Positions 7,609 through 17,940 of a stretch of DNA of 64,000 bases are shown piece by piece. A program made the position numbers and the translations under genes. The stretch comes from Gemmatimonadota bacterium (lineage in GTDB: Bacteria; Gemmatimonadota; Gemmatimonadetes; Gemmatimonadales; Gemmatimonadaceae), in the NCBI GenBank assembly GCA_016719105.1, contig JADKAQ010000046.1, positions 620,001-684,000 on the forward strand, read 5' to 3'. The notes under the pieces are model-generated. The model searched no databases. It worked only from the letters and a program-made list of their open reading frames with translations, and had not been told where the DNA came from. Numbering within the stretch: position 1 is the stretch's first letter; each line of letters starts with the position of its first letter.

Positions 7609-9252
7609 ATGCACCTGCCGCGCGCGACGACGACCTCGCCGCTGATGGCCACGACACCGCGGGCGCATCGCACGCGCCGCGTCGTCGTGGCGCTCCTCGC
7701 CTCCCTGGCATTCCTGTCGACGGCCGCAACGGCGGCCACGGCGCAGGAGCTCTCCGGCCGCGCCGCCCGCGAGGCGGCGCGCGCGTATCGCGAAGCCAAC
7801 GAAGCGGCGATCCTGCGCGAGTTCACCACGCTCCTGTCGCTGCCTAACGTCGCCAGCGACAGCGTCAACATCCGTCGCAACGCCGCGCTCCTGCTGGAGC
7901 TGCTGCGCAAGCGCGGCGCCACCAACACGCAGCTCCTCGAGGTTCCTGGTGGGCCGCCGTCGGTGTACGGCGAGCTCCTGGTCCCGGGCGCCACACGCAC
8001 GGTCGTGCTGTATGCCCATTATGACGGGCAGCCGGTCGACCCGAAGCAGTGGGTGGGGGGCGGGCCGTTCACGCCGGTGCTGCGCGACAAGGCGCTGTAC
8101 CAGGGCGGGCGCGAGATCCCCTTTCCCGCCGATGGGCAACGCGCCGACGGCGAGTCGCGCATCTACGCGCGCTCCGCGAGCGACGACAAGGGATCGATCA
8201 TCGCGATGCTCACCGCCCTCGACGCACTCCGCGCGCGCGGTGCCGGCGCCTCGCTCAACATCAAGTTCTTCTTCGAGGGGGAAGAGGAAGCGGGATCGGG
8301 GCATCTCAAGGCGATCCTCGAGAAGTACAAGACGTTGCTCAAGGGCGACGCCTGGCTCTTCTGCGACGGCCCGGTGCACCAGGGCGGGGACCAGCAACTC
8401 GTCTTTGGGCTGCGCGGGGTGACAGGGCTCGAGGTGACGGTCTACGGCCCCACGCGCCCGCTGCACAGCGGGCACTACGGCAACTGGGCGCCGAACCCCG
8501 GGATGCTGCTCGCGCACCTCGTGGCCAGCCTGCGCAGCGACGACGGCGAGATCCTCATCCCCGGCTTCTACGCCGACGTGCGCCCGCTCAGCGCCGCCGA
8601 ACGCGAGGCAGTCGCGGGGCTCCCGCTGGTGGACACGACGTTGCGCCGCTCGTTAGGGCTGGCCAGGACGGAAGGGAACAACGCCCTGCTCGCCGAGCGC
8701 ATCATGCGCCCCGCACTCAACCTGCGCGGCCTGCGCGTGGGCGGGGTGCAGGAACTCGGCTCCAACACGATCTCCACCGAGGCCTTCGCCTCGTTCGACT
8801 TCCGCCTCGTCCCCAACCAGACGCCGGCGCGCGTCCGCGAACTGGTCGAGAAGCACCTGCGGACCAAGGGGTGGCACATCGTGAGCGACACCCCATCCAC
8901 CAGCGAACGTCTCACGCACCCGCGCATCGCCCGACTGCAGTGGGAAAGCGGCTACCCCGCGCAGCGCGCGCACATGGACGACCCGTTCTCGCGCGCGCTG
9001 GTCACCGCGGTGTCCGACGGAGCCCGCACGCCGCCGCTCCTCGTCCCGACGCTCGGCGGGTCGGGGCCAAGCTACCTCTTCACCGAAGTGCTCGGTGTCC
9101 CGGTGGTCACGCTCCCCATCGCCAACGCCGACAACAACCAGCACGCCGCCAACGAGAACCTGCGCGTGCAGAACCTGTGGAACGCGATCGAGATGTACGC
9201 GGGGTTGATGGCGCGGCTGGGGAAGGAGTGGGGAGGGCCGCCGGTGCCGTGA
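7609..9252 (+). CDS. Secreted M20-family metallopeptidase
   Basis: 547 residues with a signal peptide ending near ATAATAQE; ATG 7645 is an alternative start. Zinc-site motifs are complete and in order: YAHYDGQPVDP (His, Asp), SASDDKG (bridging Asp), FEGEEEAGS (catalytic Glu and zinc Glu), FCDGP and NNQHAANEN (last His). A dimerisation/lid insert occupies roughly residues 270-420. The family removes residues from peptides or hydrolyses acylated amino acids with two zinc ions. It stands between two terminator-like boundaries, so it is probably monocistronic. Exact substrate unknown. Confidence 0.92.
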   Translation: MHLPRATTTSPLMATTPRAHRTRRVVVALLASLAFLSTAATAATAQELSGRAAREAARAYREANEAAILREFTTLLSLPNVASDSVNIRRNAALLLELLRKRGATNTQLLEVPGGPPSVYGELLVPGATRTVVLYAHYDGQPVDPKQWVGGGPFTPVLRDKALYQGGREIPFPADGQRADGESRIYARSASDDKGSIIAMLTALDALRARGAGASLNIKFFFEGEEEAGSGHLKAILEKYKTLLKGDAWLFCDGPVHQGGDQQLVFGLRGVTGLEVTVYGPTRPLHSGHYGNWAPNPGMLLAHLVASLRSDDGEILIPGFYADVRPLSAAEREAVAGLPLVDTTLRRSLGLARTEGNNALLAERIMRPALNLRGLRVGGVQELGSNTISTEAFASFDFRLVPNQTPARVRELVEKHLRTKGWHIVSDTPSTSERLTHPRIARLQWESGYPAQRAHMDDPFSRALVTAVSDGARTPPLLVPTLGGSGPSYLFTEVLGVPVVTLPIANADNNQHAANENLRVQNLWNAIEMYAGLMARLGKEWGGPPVP

Positions 9253-9286
9253 CGCGTCGAGCGGTTCGCCGTTAGGCAGGCGCGCG

Positions 9287-10222
9287 CTACTCGTCGCCGA
9301 CGTCGGCGTGCGCCTTCCCGAAGGCCAGGACGAGTGCACTGCCCACGATCACCGCCGCCCCGACGAGCGTCCACGCCGACGGTCGCTCATGCAGCAGCAG
9401 CGCCCCCCACAACCCGGCGAAGACGATCTGCAGGTAGCCCGTCGTCGTGGCACGCACCGCCGTCTCGGCCTGCAGCCCGCGCGTCATGTAGACCTGCGCC
9501 AACTGGGTCGCCACTCCCACGCCGAGCAGGATCGCCCACTCCGCCGGCGTCGGCACGAGCCAGTTGGAGGAAGCGAAGGGGATGGCGATGGGAAAGGTGA
9601 CGAGCGGAAGGTAGAAGACGACGACGGCGGGGTGCTCGCGGTTCCCCATCTTGCGTACCGCGGCGTAGGCGGCCCCCGAGCACACGGCGCCGAAGAGGGC
9701 GATGGCGATGTCTCGCGTGTCGTAGACCGAGGCGGCGCTTCCGAAGAGGAAGCCCGGGCGCGTGATGAGAATCACGCCGACCATCGCCATGGCCAGGCAG
9801 GCCAGCTCACCTGGCCGGACACGTTCCCCCACCCACAGCGCCGCCAGGATCGTGGCGAAGATGGGGTTGGTGTACTGGATGAGCGTCGCCTCGCCGAGTG
9901 GGAGGTGCACGAGCGACCAGTAGAAGCAGTTGATCCCGATGGCGCCAAGGGTGCCGCGCACAAGGAGAAGGCGGCGATGGGTCCCCCAGATGGAGGGGAG
10001 CCCAGCCTGGCGCACCGCCCACCAGCTCATCGCCAGCGTGAGCGCCGCGCGCACGAGGACCACCTGCGACGACGGAAGGCGCCGTCCCGCCAGCTTCACG
10101 AACAGCCCCATCACCGCGAACCACCAAGCGCCGATGGCCATCGCCCGGATCCCCGGCGACAGGACGCTGCTGCGGGCGACGGGAATGCTTGGAGGCACAG
10201 CGGAACTCGAGGGGCCTGACAT
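9287..10222 (-). CDS. EamA/DMT-family membrane transporter
   Basis: 311 residues with about ten hydrophobic segments forming two EamA repeats (about 30-160 and 175-300). Characteristic pieces include LIQYTNPIFATILAALWVGE in the first repeat and GYLQIVFAGLWGALLLHE in the second. ATG 10222 is preferred to a GTG at 10249, because neither has a good ribosome site and the first membrane span starts well inside. DMT proteins usually export amino acids or related metabolites; the substrate is not predictable here. It converges on the M20 peptidase gene with only 34 bp between the stops. Confidence 0.9.
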   Translation of the reverse strand: MSGPSSSAVPPSIPVARSSVLSPGIRAMAIGAWWFAVMGLFVKLAGRRLPSSQVVLVRAALTLAMSWWAVRQAGLPSIWGTHRRLLLVRGTLGAIGINCFYWSLVHLPLGEATLIQYTNPIFATILAALWVGERVRPGELACLAMAMVGVILITRPGFLFGSAASVYDTRDIAIALFGAVCSGAAYAAVRKMGNREHPAVVVFYLPLVTFPIAIPFASSNWLVPTPAEWAILLGVGVATQLAQVYMTRGLQAETAVRATTTGYLQIVFAGLWGALLLHERPSAWTLVGAAVIVGSALVLAFGKAHADVGDE

Positions 10223-10262
10223 CGACTGGGAAGCTACAGGCCAGTGCACCGCTGGTCGACCG

Positions 10263-12275
10263 CTAGGGAATCGCGTGCATCGCCGTCATCATGCGCGTCA
10301 CCGGGCGGAAGATCGGCGTCGCCTCAGCGAGGGCGCGCGAATCGCCGACCAGCACCACCTCGTCGCCATCCTCGATGACGATGTCACCGATGGGCTGGAA
10401 GACCCCCTCGCCATGTCGCAGCACGGCAGCGGCGATGGCGCCCGTGCGCGATCGCAGCTTCAGCTCGCGCGCCGTGTGGCCGATGGCCTCGCCTCCGGCG
10501 CGCGCCACGACGACCTCGAGGTCGAGCCGCGCCCCGATGCGCGACAGCACCTCGTCCATGGGGGCAATGATGGCTCCGCGCTCGCGCAGCACCTCGTAGT
10601 GGTCGCGGCGCGCCTCGTCGGCGGCTTCGCGAATGCGCGACGCCGGGATGTCGAAGCGACGCAGCACGCGGGCAAAGATCTCGAGCGAGGTCTCGAACTC
10701 CTCCGGCACGACTTCGTTGGCCCCAAGGCGTTGCAGCTCGGTGATCTCGGAGACGTAGCGCGTGCGCGTGACGATGTGGACGGTGGGATTGTGGTGCCGC
10801 GCGACCACCACGGCGCGGCGTTCGTCACCCACCGAGGCGATGGCGAAGACAATCACCCGCGCGCGCTTGAGCCCCACCCGGTCGAGCACCTCGGCGCGCG
10901 TCCCGTCGCCGAAGAAGATCGGTTCGCGGGCGAGCCGCGCCTGCCTGACGAGTGCCCCGTTGGAGTCGAGGATGACGTACGGAATGCGGGCCCGGCGCAG
11001 CGCCCGCGCCAGGTTGCGCCCGTTGAGGCCATAGCCGACGATGATCACGTGGTCGGTCGCCGGCCCCGCGGCCCGCACCTCGCGCGTGGCGAACTCCATC
11101 GTCGGCATCGCGCGCAGCGTGAAGACCTTGTCGGCAATCTCGGGGGCAGCCCCCACGGCGAACGGGGCCACGAGCATCGTGACAACGGCCGCGCCAAGGA
11201 ACAGCTGGTAGTGCGGCTGGTCCATGATGCCTAACGCGATGGCGCTCGACGCGAGGACGAAGGAGAACTCTCCCACCTGCGCCAGCCCGATCCCGGCCAC
11301 CAACCCCACGCGCATCGAGCGACGCACGAAGCGGACGACGACCCAGGCGATGAGCGTCTTGAGGACGATGATCCCCAGCGCCACCGCCAGGACCTGCAGC
11401 GCGTGGGTCGCCACATAGCGCACGTCGAGCAGCATCCCCACCGAGATGAAGAAGATCCCGCTGAAGGTGTCGCGGAACGGCAGCACGTCGGAGAGCGCCT
11501 GCAACCCGTACTCCGACTCGGAGATGATGAGCCCCGCGAGGAACGAGCCCAGGGCGAGCGACAACCCGAACGACGAGGTCACGAAGGCCGCGCCGAGGCC
11601 GATGGCGACCACCACGAGGGTAAAGATCTCCTGGTTGCGCATCTCGGCGATGCGCGCGAGCACGCGCGGCACGGCCCAGCGTCCCACGAGGAGCATCGTG
11701 GCCGTGACGAGGATCGCGACCCCCACGCTCCTCGCGATCGAGAGCACGTCGGCGCCGCTCCCGCCGAGCAGCGGGAGGAAGAGCATCAGCGGGACGACGC
11801 ACAGATCCTGGAACAGGAGGATCGCGACGACCACGCGGCCGTACGGCGCGTCGAGCTCACCCCGGTCGGCGTAGACCTTGAGGATGATGGCGGTGGACGA
11901 GAGGGCGATGAGCGCCCCGAAGAGCGCCCCCTGGCGCCAGTCCTCGCCGAGCGCCAGGACCACGGCGGTGACGGCGAGCATGGTCCCCACCAGCTGCAAT
12001 GCGCCGCCCACCATCACCAGCCGCCCCATCTTCACGATCCGGGAGAGCGAGAGCTCGAGCCCGACGGCGAAGAGCAGGAGCACGACGCCGATCTCGGCCA
12101 GCGTCTGGACCGACTCCACCTCGCGCACCAACCCCAGCGCGGTGGGGCCGATCGCGATGCCGCTCACCAGGAAGCCGACCACGCTGGGAATGCGCAGCCG
12201 GTAGGCGAGAACGACCACGGGAACCGCGATCGCCACCAGGATGACGAGGTCGCGCAGGAGGGGGATGCCGTGCAT
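10263..12275 (-). CDS. KefB-like cation:proton antiporter with RCK domains
   Basis: 670 residues. The N-terminal CPA2 exchanger domain (about 1-375) has twelve or so hydrophobic spans with VGFLVSGIAIGPTALGLV near the start. It is followed by a TrkA-N (RCK) nucleotide-binding domain at about 400-515 with VIIVGYGLNGRNLARAL, and a TrkA-C domain at about 570-650. In this family NAD(H) or nucleotides on the RCK ring gate K+ or Na+ efflux in exchange for protons. The ATG at 12275 fits the first membrane segment; the longer ORF adds only an implausible leader. It lies 104 bp downstream of nhaA on the same strand, so the two may form a pH/ion homeostasis unit. Confidence 0.92.
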   Translation of the reverse strand: MHGIPLLRDLVILVAIAVPVVVLAYRLRIPSVVGFLVSGIAIGPTALGLVREVESVQTLAEIGVVLLLFAVGLELSLSRIVKMGRLVMVGGALQLVGTMLAVTAVVLALGEDWRQGALFGALIALSSTAIILKVYADRGELDAPYGRVVVAILLFQDLCVVPLMLFLPLLGGSGADVLSIARSVGVAILVTATMLLVGRWAVPRVLARIAEMRNQEIFTLVVVAIGLGAAFVTSSFGLSLALGSFLAGLIISESEYGLQALSDVLPFRDTFSGIFFISVGMLLDVRYVATHALQVLAVALGIIVLKTLIAWVVVRFVRRSMRVGLVAGIGLAQVGEFSFVLASSAIALGIMDQPHYQLFLGAAVVTMLVAPFAVGAAPEIADKVFTLRAMPTMEFATREVRAAGPATDHVIIVGYGLNGRNLARALRRARIPYVILDSNGALVRQARLAREPIFFGDGTRAEVLDRVGLKRARVIVFAIASVGDERRAVVVARHHNPTVHIVTRTRYVSEITELQRLGANEVVPEEFETSLEIFARVLRRFDIPASRIREAADEARRDHYEVLRERGAIIAPMDEVLSRIGARLDLEVVVARAGGEAIGHTARELKLRSRTGAIAAAVLRHGEGVFQPIGDIVIEDGDEVVLVGDSRALAEATPIFRPVTRMMTAMHAIP

Positions 12276-12379
12276 GCGCGAAAGCTCTCGCGGCGTGGGA
12301 GGGTTTGTCGAGATGAGGGAGCAAATCAGGGCAGCGGCGCCTCGACGCTCCATGGCGACAAGCGCGGTGCGGCGCGCCG

Positions 12380-13813
12380 CTAACTGCCGACCGCCCTCGC
12401 CCCGTCGTCCGTGCTGCGCTCGGCGCCGTTCCGCTGCCCCTCGTCAGGCACTCCCTGCTCCGCGGTCACCGCCGGTGATTGACGCAGGATGACAAAGCCG
12501 ATGAGCCCCGCGACCGTCGAAGCACCGAGGACCGCAATCTTGGCCGCGTCGAGAAGCGGCGAGTCGCCAAAGGCGAGGCCGGCGATGAAGAGCGACATCG
12601 TGAAGCCGATGCCGCCCAGCCAGGCCGCGCCATGAAGCGCTCGCCACGTCACTCCGCTGGGGAGTGCCGCGAGTCCGAGGCGCACCGCCGCTGCGCTGAA
12701 CGCCGTGATGCCGAGCATCTTGCCCACCACGAGGCCGAGCGCCACGCCCAGCGACACCGGGCTGGCCAGCGCCTCGCCGATGCCCGACAGCCGCACACCG
12801 GCGTTGGACAACGCGAAGAGTGGCATGACGCCGAAGCTCACCAGGGCGTGGAGCGAGTGCTCGAGCTTGAGCAGCGGGGCATTCACCGCACTCACCGCGA
12901 CGTCCAACCCGTTCAACGCCTCCTGTTGCCCCTTGCTGGTGATGACCAGCAGGTCACCCGTCTCGGTGCGGTCGAATTCATCGAGCAGGGCGCGCGCACG
13001 CGAGGAGAACTCCTCGGCGTTGATGCGCGAGTCGGTCGGAATGGTCAGCGCGAGGATCACGCCGGCAACGGTGGAGTGAATCCCGGAGAGCAGGATGCAG
13101 TACCAGAGCACCAGCCCAACCACGAGGTACGGCGTGAGCGCGCCAACGCGCCGCACGTTGAGCGCGACGAGGATCGCCATGCACAGCGCGGCGCCCGCCA
13201 GCGCCCCCCACACGAGGTTCGCCGTGTAGAAGAAGGCGATCACCAGCACAGCCCCGAGGTCGTCGACGATGGCCAGCGCCGCGAGGAAGACCTTGAGGCC
13301 GAGGGGGACACGCGCCCCCAGGAGCGCTAGGATGCCAAGGGCGAAGGCGATGTCGGTGGCCATCGGGACGCCCCACCCCACGCTCCCGGGACCGCTGCGG
13401 TTCACCAGCGCATAGAGCAGCGCCGGGACGACCATGCCTCCAAGCGCTGCCACGATCGGGAGCGCCGCCTGCTTGGGCGAGGCGAGCTCACCAACGAGCA
13501 CTTCTCGCTTGATCTCCAACCCCACCAGGAGGAAGAAGACGACCATCAGGGCATCGTTGATCCAATGATGGAGCGACATCGTGAGCGGCGCACCGGCCCC
13601 ACCGATGGCGATCGGGGTCTCCCACAGGTGGAAATACGAGTCGCCCCACGCGCTATTGGACCAGACCAGGGCAATCGCCGTCGTGATGAGGAGGACGACG
13701 CCGCCCAGGGAGCCGATCCTGGCAAACTCCTGAAACGGCTGCAGCACCCGCCCGACGATGCGCCGGCGAGCCGTGCCTGGACGGGCGGGAGGAGTCGCAG
13801 TGGCTGATGGCAT
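12380..13813 (-). CDS. nhaA: Na+/H+ antiporter NhaA
   Basis: 477 residues from ATG 13813, slightly longer than the E. coli protein because of a charged C-terminal tail (DEGQRNGAERSTDDG). Hallmarks are present: the Asp-Asp of the ion site in AIVDDLGAVLVIAFFY, the GIHSTVAGVILA segment, and HHWINDALMVVFFLLVGLEI near the start. About twelve membrane spans are predicted. NhaA expels one Na+ for two H+ in the inner membrane and serves at alkaline pH or high salt. An acidic loop at about residues 270-320 (EEFSSRARALLDEFDRTETG) is larger than in enteric NhaA. It is divergent from the Asp-box gene. Confidence 0.95.
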   Translation of the reverse strand: MPSATATPPARPGTARRRIVGRVLQPFQEFARIGSLGGVVLLITTAIALVWSNSAWGDSYFHLWETPIAIGGAGAPLTMSLHHWINDALMVVFFLLVGLEIKREVLVGELASPKQAALPIVAALGGMVVPALLYALVNRSGPGSVGWGVPMATDIAFALGILALLGARVPLGLKVFLAALAIVDDLGAVLVIAFFYTANLVWGALAGAALCMAILVALNVRRVGALTPYLVVGLVLWYCILLSGIHSTVAGVILALTIPTDSRINAEEFSSRARALLDEFDRTETGDLLVITSKGQQEALNGLDVAVSAVNAPLLKLEHSLHALVSFGVMPLFALSNAGVRLSGIGEALASPVSLGVALGLVVGKMLGITAFSAAAVRLGLAALPSGVTWRALHGAAWLGGIGFTMSLFIAGLAFGDSPLLDAAKIAVLGASTVAGLIGFVILRQSPAVTAEQGVPDEGQRNGAERSTDDGARAVGS

Positions 13814-14083
13814 CGAGGGGGATGACCGCGGACGAATAGCGACGCGCTCGTGCTTGTGAACGATAACGGCCCGGTGGAGCGCCGGGTGTACGGCGGGGCG
13901 GCGGACTTCCCCACGCAGGTCGGGGGGATCGCGCTGGCGTGGTCCCGCGACGCGCGCCAGAATGTCTGCGCCCCTGCAGCCGGGGCGTTCAGGACGGCCG
14001 TGCCGCGCACAAACGCGTGGCACGGGCTCACAGGCGCAGCACGCGCGCCATCCCCCCATCTCGTCAACACCCCGGAGCCGCCC

Positions 14084-17000
14084 GTGCGTTCCCACGTTCG
14101 CCTCGTTGCCACCGTCTGCGCCCTCGGCGCGTTAGGCACCTCCCTGCAGGCCCAGCGCGCGGCGCGGCCGGCGCGCGGCGTCGCCAGCGATAGCGCCCGG
14201 CCATCGTCGCCGTACACCAGCGAGGCATTCGGCGCACTTCGCGCCCGCTCAATCGGGCCAGCGATGACCTCGGGGCGTGTGATGACGGTGGCGGTCCACC
14301 CCAGCAACCCCGGCATCATCTACGCCGGCACGGCGTCGGGCGGACTGTGGAAGACCACGAGTGGGGGCGCCGCCTGGCAGCCGGTCTTCGATCGCGAGGG
14401 TTCGTACTCCATCGGGTGGATCACCCTCGACCCGAAACATCCGAACGTCATCTGGGTCGGGACCGGCGAGCGCAACTCGCAGCGCTCCGTGGCCTACGGC
14501 GACGGCGTCTACAAGTCCGAAGATGGCGGCCGCTCATGGAAGAACGTCGGCCTCAAGCTATCGGAGCACATCGGGCGCATCGTCGTCGACCCCACCAACA
14601 GCGACGTGGTCTACGTCGCGGCGCAGGGACCGCTCTGGAGCGCCGGCGGCGAGCGGGGGCTCTACAAGACCACCGATGGCGGCACGTCGTGGACCCAGGT
14701 GCTCGCCATCTCCGAGAACACCGGCGTCAGCGATGTCGTCGTCGATCCGCGTTACCCCAACGTCATCATCGCCTCGTCGTATCAGCGCCGGCGCCACTTC
14801 TTCACGCTCATCAACGGCGGCCCCGAGAGCGCCATCCATCGCAGCACCGACGGCGGAAAGACCTGGACCAAGGTGAACACGGGACTCCCCAGCGAGGAAC
14901 TGGGGCGCATCGGGCTCGCCATCTCGCCGCAGAACCCGGACGTGGTCTACGCCAACGTCGAAGCAGCCAATCGCCGCGGTGGCATCTATCGCTCCAGCGA
15001 CAACGGCGTCACGTGGCAGAAGATGTCGGACTACACCCAGGGGTCGATGTACTATGGCGACATCTTCGCCGACCCCACGCAGTTCGATCGCATCTATGTC
15101 CCGGACGTCCTCTTCCAGGTGAGCGATGACGGCGGGCGCACCATGCGCCCCCTCGGGACGCGCGGGATGCACGTCGACAATCACATCATCTGGATCGATC
15201 CGACGAATCCCAATCACTACCTCATCGGCAACGATGGTGGGCTCTATCGCACGTACGACCGCGGCGAGACGTGGGTCTTCTTCGAGAACCTCCCGCTCGC
15301 CCAGTACTACGACGTCGACGTCGACAACGCCGCCCCGTTCTACAACGTCTACGGCGGCCTGCAGGACAACAACTCGATCGGCATGCCGTCGCGCACCAAG
15401 AGCGACCACGGCATCATGAATTCCGATGTCTTCGTGACGATGGGAGGCGACGGCTTCGTCTCACGCATCGACCCCGAGGACCCGAACATCATCTATTCCG
15501 AGCTGCAGCACGGCGTCATCGTGCGCTTCGACAAGCGCACGCACGAGCGCGTCGGCATCCAGCCGCAGGAAGCCAAGGGCGACGTCCCGCTCCGCTGGAA
15601 CTGGGACGCCCCCTTCATCATCTCGCCGTTCAGCAGCAAGCGGCTGTACATGGCCGCCCAGTTCCTCTACCGCTCCGACGATCGCGGCGACAGCTGGAAG
15701 CGGATCTCCCCCGACCTCACTCGGCAGGTGCAACGCAATACGCTGCCGGTGATGGGGAAGGTGTGGGGCCCCGACGCCGTCGCCAAGAACACCTCCACCG
15801 CGCTGTACTCCAACATCAGCGCCGTCGCCGAGAGCCCAAAGAAGGAAGGGATGCTCTGGGTGGGGACCGACGATGGGCTCATTCAGGTGAGCGAGGACGG
15901 GGGCACCAACTGGCGAAAGATGGACAGCTTCCCCGGCGTCCCGTCCAACGCGTACGTGTCTCGCATCAAGGCCTCGCAGTTCGACGCCAACACCGCCTAC
16001 GCCACCTTCACGAACCACCAGAACGGCGACTTCAAGCCATACGCCATCAAGACGACCGACGGCGGGCGCACGTGGACGTCGATCAACGGCAACCTCCCGG
16101 CGCGCGGCTCGACGCACGCCTTCGCCGAGGACTTCGTCGATCCCAACCTGCTCTTCGTGGGGACCGAGTTCGGCGCCTACGCCTCGCGCGATGGCGGCTC
16201 GCACTGGTTCAAGCTGGGCGGCATCCCCACCATCGCCGTGCGCGACTTCGCGATCCAGAAGCGCGAGCATGACCTCGTGATCGGGACGTTCGGGCGCGGG
16301 ATCTACATCGTGGACGACTACACCGCACTGCGCACGACGACGCCGGCCACGCTCGCCGCCGCGGCCACGCTCTTCCCGGTGCGCGACGCCCTGCTCTTCG
16401 TCCCCACGCAGCAGTACGGCGGGCGCGGCAAGGCCTTCCAGGGGGAGATGCTGTACAGCGGCGACAACCCGCCGTACGGTGCGGTCTTCACGTACTACCT
16501 GAAGGACGGCCTCAAGTCGCTCAAGCAGAAGCGGCTCGACGCCGAGAAGGCGGCCGAGAAGGCCGGGCAACCGATCCCGTATCCCACCCCCGAACAGATG
16601 CGGGCCGAGGCCGCCGAAGAGGCGCCGTCGATCCTCCTGACGATCAGCGACTCGTCAGGCACCCCCATCCGCACCATCACGGGGCCGTCCGCCAAGGGGC
16701 TCCAGCGCGTCGCCTGGAACCTGCAGCTCCCCTCGCACACGCTGCCGCGCGCGGCCAACCCGTTGGAGGAACTGTTCGAGAGCGGCCCCTCCGGACCGTA
16801 CGTCGTTCCCGGGCGCTACAACGTCTCGCTCGCCCAGCGCGTGGGGGGCGTCACGACTTCGTTAGGCGGCACGATCACTTTCCGCGTGATTACCGAGCCG
16901 GGCGCTCCGGTCACGCTCGCCGACCATGCCGCACGTGGCGCGTTCCAGAAGCGGTTGCAGGAGCTGCGGCGCTCGGTGGCCGGCGCGGTCGAACTCACCA

Positions 17001-17389
17001 CCAGCACGGGACAGAAGCTCGACCAGATGCGCCGCGCCCTCGACCAGACACCGGCCGCACCGGCCGCGTTGGGGCAGCAGGTGCGCGCGCTGCAGGATCG
17101 CCTGGCGCTCATCGTGCGCGAACTCTCGGGCGACCGTGCCCTCGCCAGCCGCAGCGAGGCGACCCCCGCGTCGATCGCCGAGCGGGTGAATGGGATCAGC
17201 GGTGAGCAGGGACGTACACTCGGCCGCCCGACCGGGACGCACCAGGAGCAGTTCACCATCGCCAGCGAACTGTACGCCGTTGAACTCGCGAAGCTGCGCC
17301 AGCTCGCGGAGGCCGACGTTCCGGCGCTCGAGCGTGAGGTGGAGAAGGCCGGGGCGCCCTACACCGCCGGTCGGATCCCCGCACGATGA
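14084..17389 (+). CDS. Large secreted Asp-box (BNR/sortilin-like) beta-propeller protein
   Basis: 1101 residues. GTG 14084 is chosen because GGAG at 14074-14077 has good spacing and it gives a signal peptide ending at SLQAQ; the frame is open upstream to 13850. At least nine Asp-box turns of the S/T-x-D-x-G-x-T-W type are visible, e.g. KSEDGGRSW, KTTDGGTSW, RSTDGGKTW, RTYDRGETW and KTTDGGRTW. They span about residues 80-760, as in sortilin/VPS10 and BNR propellers. A linker with charged helices follows (about 840-890), then a beta domain and a helical C-terminus. Annotation pipelines often call such proteins glycosyl hydrolases, but no catalytic residues can be assigned. It overlaps the next gene by four bases. 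Confidence 0.85.
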   Translation: MRSHVRLVATVCALGALGTSLQAQRAARPARGVASDSARPSSPYTSEAFGALRARSIGPAMTSGRVMTVAVHPSNPGIIYAGTASGGLWKTTSGGAAWQPVFDREGSYSIGWITLDPKHPNVIWVGTGERNSQRSVAYGDGVYKSEDGGRSWKNVGLKLSEHIGRIVVDPTNSDVVYVAAQGPLWSAGGERGLYKTTDGGTSWTQVLAISENTGVSDVVVDPRYPNVIIASSYQRRRHFFTLINGGPESAIHRSTDGGKTWTKVNTGLPSEELGRIGLAISPQNPDVVYANVEAANRRGGIYRSSDNGVTWQKMSDYTQGSMYYGDIFADPTQFDRIYVPDVLFQVSDDGGRTMRPLGTRGMHVDNHIIWIDPTNPNHYLIGNDGGLYRTYDRGETWVFFENLPLAQYYDVDVDNAAPFYNVYGGLQDNNSIGMPSRTKSDHGIMNSDVFVTMGGDGFVSRIDPEDPNIIYSELQHGVIVRFDKRTHERVGIQPQEAKGDVPLRWNWDAPFIISPFSSKRLYMAAQFLYRSDDRGDSWKRISPDLTRQVQRNTLPVMGKVWGPDAVAKNTSTALYSNISAVAESPKKEGMLWVGTDDGLIQVSEDGGTNWRKMDSFPGVPSNAYVSRIKASQFDANTAYATFTNHQNGDFKPYAIKTTDGGRTWTSINGNLPARGSTHAFAEDFVDPNLLFVGTEFGAYASRDGGSHWFKLGGIPTIAVRDFAIQKREHDLVIGTFGRGIYIVDDYTALRTTTPATLAAAATLFPVRDALLFVPTQQYGGRGKAFQGEMLYSGDNPPYGAVFTYYLKDGLKSLKQKRLDAEKAAEKAGQPIPYPTPEQMRAEAAEEAPSILLTISDSSGTPIRTITGPSAKGLQRVAWNLQLPSHTLPRAANPLEELFESGPSGPYVVPGRYNVSLAQRVGGVTTSLGGTITFRVITEPGAPVTLADHAARGAFQKRLQELRRSVAGAVELTTSTGQKLDQMRRALDQTPAAPAALGQQVRALQDRLALIVRELSGDRALASRSEATPASIAERVNGISGEQGRTLGRPTGTHQEQFTIASELYAVELAKLRQLAEADVPALEREVEKAGAPYTAGRIPAR

Positions 17390-17934
17390 GGGGCCGCGGA
17401 GCAGTTGTCGGCGCCTTCGCCGCGTTGTGGCTGGCGGTAAGCGCGGGAACCCCCCTCGGCGCGCAGGGGCCGCAGGCGCGCGCCATCCTGCCGGGCATCG
17501 AGGGGACCATCATGCTCGACACGATGGGGCTCGCCCACAAGATCAGCGGCAATCGCGACTCGATCTTCACGGCGCTGGAGACCGCCTTCAAGGAACTCAA
17601 GCTCCCGGTCGAGACGCGCAACCCCAAGACCGGGCTCCTCACCAACCTCAACGCCGACGTGTCGCGACGCATCGGTGACGTGGCCATCTCGCGCTACCTC
17701 GATTGCGGGCGCGGCTTCTCCGGGAACAACGCCGACTTCTATCGCATCACCCTCGCGATCTCGGCGTGGCTGGAACCGGCCACCGGTGAGCCGCAACGCC
17801 TGATGGTCGCCATCGCGGCCAGCGGACGCGACCCCGCGGGGAGCCGGAGCGCGTACTCGCAGTGCACCTCACGCGGCGCGCTGGAACGGCGCATTGCCGA
17901 TCGCGTGACGGAACTCCTCTCGCCACCACGGTAG
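17386..17934 (+). CDS. Small exported protein of unknown function
   Basis: 182 residues, overlapping the upstream stop as ATGA, so probably translationally coupled to the Asp-box gene. A signal peptide (GAFAALWLAVSAGTPLGAQ) is clear. The mature part has two Cys residues (DCGRGFSG and SQCTSRG) that could form a disulphide, and an amphipathic core. I recognise no family. The coupling suggests it serves the same envelope process as the propeller protein. Confidence 0.7.
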   Translation: MRGRGAVVGAFAALWLAVSAGTPLGAQGPQARAILPGIEGTIMLDTMGLAHKISGNRDSIFTALETAFKELKLPVETRNPKTGLLTNLNADVSRRIGDVAISRYLDCGRGFSGNNADFYRITLAISAWLEPATGEPQRLMVAIAASGRDPAGSRSAYSQCTSRGALERRIADRVTELLSPPR

Positions 17935-17940
17935 GTCCGC

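Noticed and set aside
7093..8517. A 474-codon minus-strand frame
   Set aside because: It overlaps the PilZ-like and M20 peptidase genes and has no domain, only Arg/Ala/Gly/Pro-rich shadow sequence.
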